Positions 62,193 to 64,000 of a DNA stretch of 64,000 nt are shown one piece after another. The notes beneath the pieces were generated by a model. The model was given only the letters and a program-made list of their open reading frames with translations. It searched no databases and was not told the origin of the DNA. Position 1 is the stretch's first letter. The number at the start of each line of letters is the position of its first letter. This DNA comes from Bdellovibrio sp. SKB1291214 (lineage in GTDB: Bacteria > Bdellovibrionota > Bdellovibrionia > Bdellovibrionales > Bdellovibrionaceae), in NCBI RefSeq assembly GCF_002209355.2, contig NZ_CP106855.1:1488001-1552000 (forward strand), given 5' to 3'. The position numbers and the translations under genes are program-made.

Positions 62193-64000
62193 TTAATTCT
62201 CGATTGCATCAAACAACGTGCGATCCATTGTACAGAACGGCAAATTCTTATCACCAGCTCCCATATCTTCATAGTATCTTTGAACGTTGCGAGGCGCATC
62301 TAACCATGGATGTTCCGGAACATATTCAGGAACCTTACATTCGGCATAACACCACTTAGGACAGCTTGCATTGCCATTTTTTGAATTTGAACTGTTCGCG
62401 CAAGTATCCCAGTAAATCTTCGTATAGTTACAAGCAAAATTTATGGTATTTAAATCAGTCGCATCTGTCGTTCCGGTAGAGCATCCAGGTCCTGAACTAC
62501 TGAATTGAGCTCCGAATATTGCCTTGGTGTTCGACGTAGGACAGCTTCCCCCAACCACATTTGGATTGGTTGAAATGCCACCGGTAGCATTAGTCACACT
62601 ACACTGCTCATTATAATCCGTCCATTTCCACAGTTTCAGGTTCGTTGGATTCTGAGGTCCTTTATTAAACTGAACTTCAAGACAAGCGTCACTGCCTTGT
62701 TTAATTCCCGGCGCAGTCGAAGTAAACGCGATCTTTTTACCGACCTTCACTGGATAGCAACCCATTAGCGGATACAAAGTATTGTCTCCAGGAATCTCGC
62801 TACTTTCTTTAATCGCTTGGAATTTTCCAGCTACACATCTAACGGCCGCGTAACAGAATTGATTCGATCTAGTATCAAATGCGGAGTATAAGAGCTCATC
62901 ACCAGGGGTGACCTTGGCATTCTGATCCATATTTATATCATAAGGTTTAGCACTGCCTTTTGGATTGAGCGTTTTGTATCCAAACTGCGGGATGATATTA
63001 CCAATCTTACTATAAGGTGTATTATCAACATAGAAAGTAGTGCTCGGTATGCAGGAGTTCTTTTCAAGCTGCGAGACATCTAGTGAATCATCCAACACAT
63101 CGGACCATCCTGGATTTGGTGGTCTGATGATGTTACACTTGCTTCCGCACTTACAACCATTGTTACTGTCATTGCATGACCGATACTTACCGCCCGAGGT
63201 GTCAGGAGCATAGTTTTTACCACCACCACTGGCACAACCCAAACCGCCGTTATAACAAATCATACCAACAGTAGCACCAGCAATAACCGCTGCACTAATC
63301 AATAGTGTTGCAGCAAATGCAGCGCCAGCAGAAACGATAACCAGAACTGCAAACAGCACCCAGCTGAACAAGCCCCCGAATAGACCCTTACCACCTTTAC
63401 AAGGTTTGCAGTTACACGTGTAACAAGGAGGAGGTTTGAAATAAACATGCGGATTGATTTCCTTTATAGGCGGACGAAGATCCCCCCCAATACCCGCAGT
63501 CTGTGTCGATTTATCAATGATTTTATCCTGCGCCGGAACGTAACTTAAATTTCCCGCCAGATCTAGAGAGGCAACACCAAATTTAATCTCGCAACCCCAC
63601 ATGCGCGATTTATTTTTATCGCCGTTAATACCTTTATAAAGATATTTGTATTCAGTGTATGGCTGCTTAGCGCCAAGACCGGGAAATTTAAAATTTGTCG
63701 CAGTGTCTTGAATAACGGTAACTGTGTCAGGGCGAGAGTTACAGAACTGCATCTGCTCGCAAGGAACCCATCCGGTATAACGTGGGTCCCACGATTTATC
63801 AAAACTGGTTTCAGCACCACCGTTATACGAACCGGGACACCAGTTCGTCGGCGATTTTTTAAACCACTGATAGGATGTGTCCATACACATTGGTATCACG
63901 CCACCATCTTTTTGCAGATTGTACACGCGAAACGTGATCACTAGATCCATTGAATTTGTAGCTACTTGGGAGCACAGCGGTCTGTCGCGATTTTCTGGCC
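62193..64000 (-). CDS. Large cysteine-rich protein, 5' end beyond the window
   Basis: The frame is open to the window edge, so the gene extends upstream; a Met at 63950 is internal. The visible 602 or more residues hold over 30 Cys, with clusters CYTCNCKPCKGG and CNDSNNGCKCGSKCN around a hydrophobic segment (FSWVLFAVLVIVSAGAAFAA and a second helix). Residues after about 300 are beta-rich with many Tyr, Asn and paired Cys. The last part ends FDAIEN. No family is recognised. It is likely a surface or secreted disulfide-rich protein, a possible adhesin or prey-contact factor. Confidence 0.65.
   Translation of the reverse strand, partial: PENRDRPLCSQVATNSMDLVITFRVYNLQKDGGVIPMCMDTSYQWFKKSPTNWCPGSYNGGAETSFDKSWDPRYTGWVPCEQMQFCNSRPDTVTVIQDTATNFKFPGLGAKQPYTEYKYLYKGINGDKNKSRMWGCEIKFGVASLDLAGNLSYVPAQDKIIDKSTQTAGIGGDLRPPIKEINPHVYFKPPPCYTCNCKPCKGGKGLFGGLFSWVLFAVLVIVSAGAAFAATLLISAAVIAGATVGMICYNGGLGCASGGGKNYAPDTSGGKYRSCNDSNNGCKCGSKCNIIRPPNPGWSDVLDDSLDVSQLEKNSCIPSTTFYVDNTPYSKIGNIIPQFGYKTLNPKGSAKPYDINMDQNAKVTPGDELLYSAFDTRSNQFCYAAVRCVAGKFQAIKESSEIPGDNTLYPLMGCYPVKVGKKIAFTSTAPGIKQGSDACLEVQFNKGPQNPTNLKLWKWTDYNEQCSVTNATGGISTNPNVVGGSCPTSNTKAIFGAQFSSSGPGCSTGTTDATDLNTINFACNYTKIYWDTCANSSNSKNGNASCPKWCYAECKVPEYVPEHPWLDAPRNVQRYYEDMGAGDKNLPFCTMDRTLFDAIEN

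Overview
The window looks like a chromosomal segment from a Bdellovibrio-type predatory bacterium (Bdellovibrionota). The strongest evidence is a Flp/Tad pilus cluster that runs directly into a secreted YD-repeat protein and a very small secreted protein. That is the arrangement known around flp and the host-interaction (hit) locus, bd0108/bd0109, of Bdellovibrio bacteriovorus. Supporting signs are a MotAB stator pair, sigma-28-like promoters, DUF3015/DUF4105 tandem genes and many small secreted proteins. Species was not determined. No rRNA, CRISPR array, prophage or intact insertion sequence was seen. No gene-free stretch exceeds 300 bases.

Region by region. 1-7550: a degenerate GDPD-like protein, then tolQ-tolR-tolA-tolB, glnE and a secreted cyclophilin (envelope constriction and protein folding). 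7561-15000: secreted or envelope proteins (17-kDa-antigen-like, DUF3015, DUF4105, a 949-residue orphan) plus thioredoxin. 15020-19032: motAB on the minus strand, facing a PAP2 phosphatase / SDR / MtgA glycosyltransferase operon. 19048-25974 (minus): an ABC-2 exporter, typA, dusB, nitroreductase and lysC, with a REPIN-like inverted repeat between typA and dusB. 26559-32940 (minus): mltG behind astD, astA, an M20 hydrolase and a class III aminotransferase, which looks like a succinyltransferase pathway for arginine or ornithine breakdown without astB. 33052-35891: TPR/SH3 protein, bamD, TPR protein and hpt. 36113-37926: a chemoreceptor and a small secreted protein.

38043-47498 is the Flp/Tad cluster: the flp pilin, four small TadE/pseudopilin-like proteins, cpaB, the cpaC secretin, a cpaE-cpaF fusion and one tadB. 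It is followed by the YD-repeat protein and the hit-like peptide. Two more small secreted peptides downstream (47692 and 48148) share a motif with the hit-like peptide. The first two genes of this set have Shine-Dalgarno sequences inside predicted RNA hairpins. A strong GU-containing hairpin lies between the second and third.

48322-64000: a CheY-like regulator, several outer-membrane barrels, groESL, a barrel / metallophosphoesterase lipoprotein / barrel operon, tRNA-Asn, tRNA-Arg and an unusual tRNA-Ser, a GNAT acetyltransferase, a REC-CheX protein behind the best sigma-28 promoter in the window, an acyltransferase-like membrane protein, and the 3' part of a large cysteine-rich protein cut by the window edge.

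Taken together, pilus, chemotaxis, motility and envelope genes suggest functions tied to the free-swimming, prey-seeking phase. All functional calls come from reading the translated sequences and recognising motifs. No alignment, structure prediction or expression data were available.
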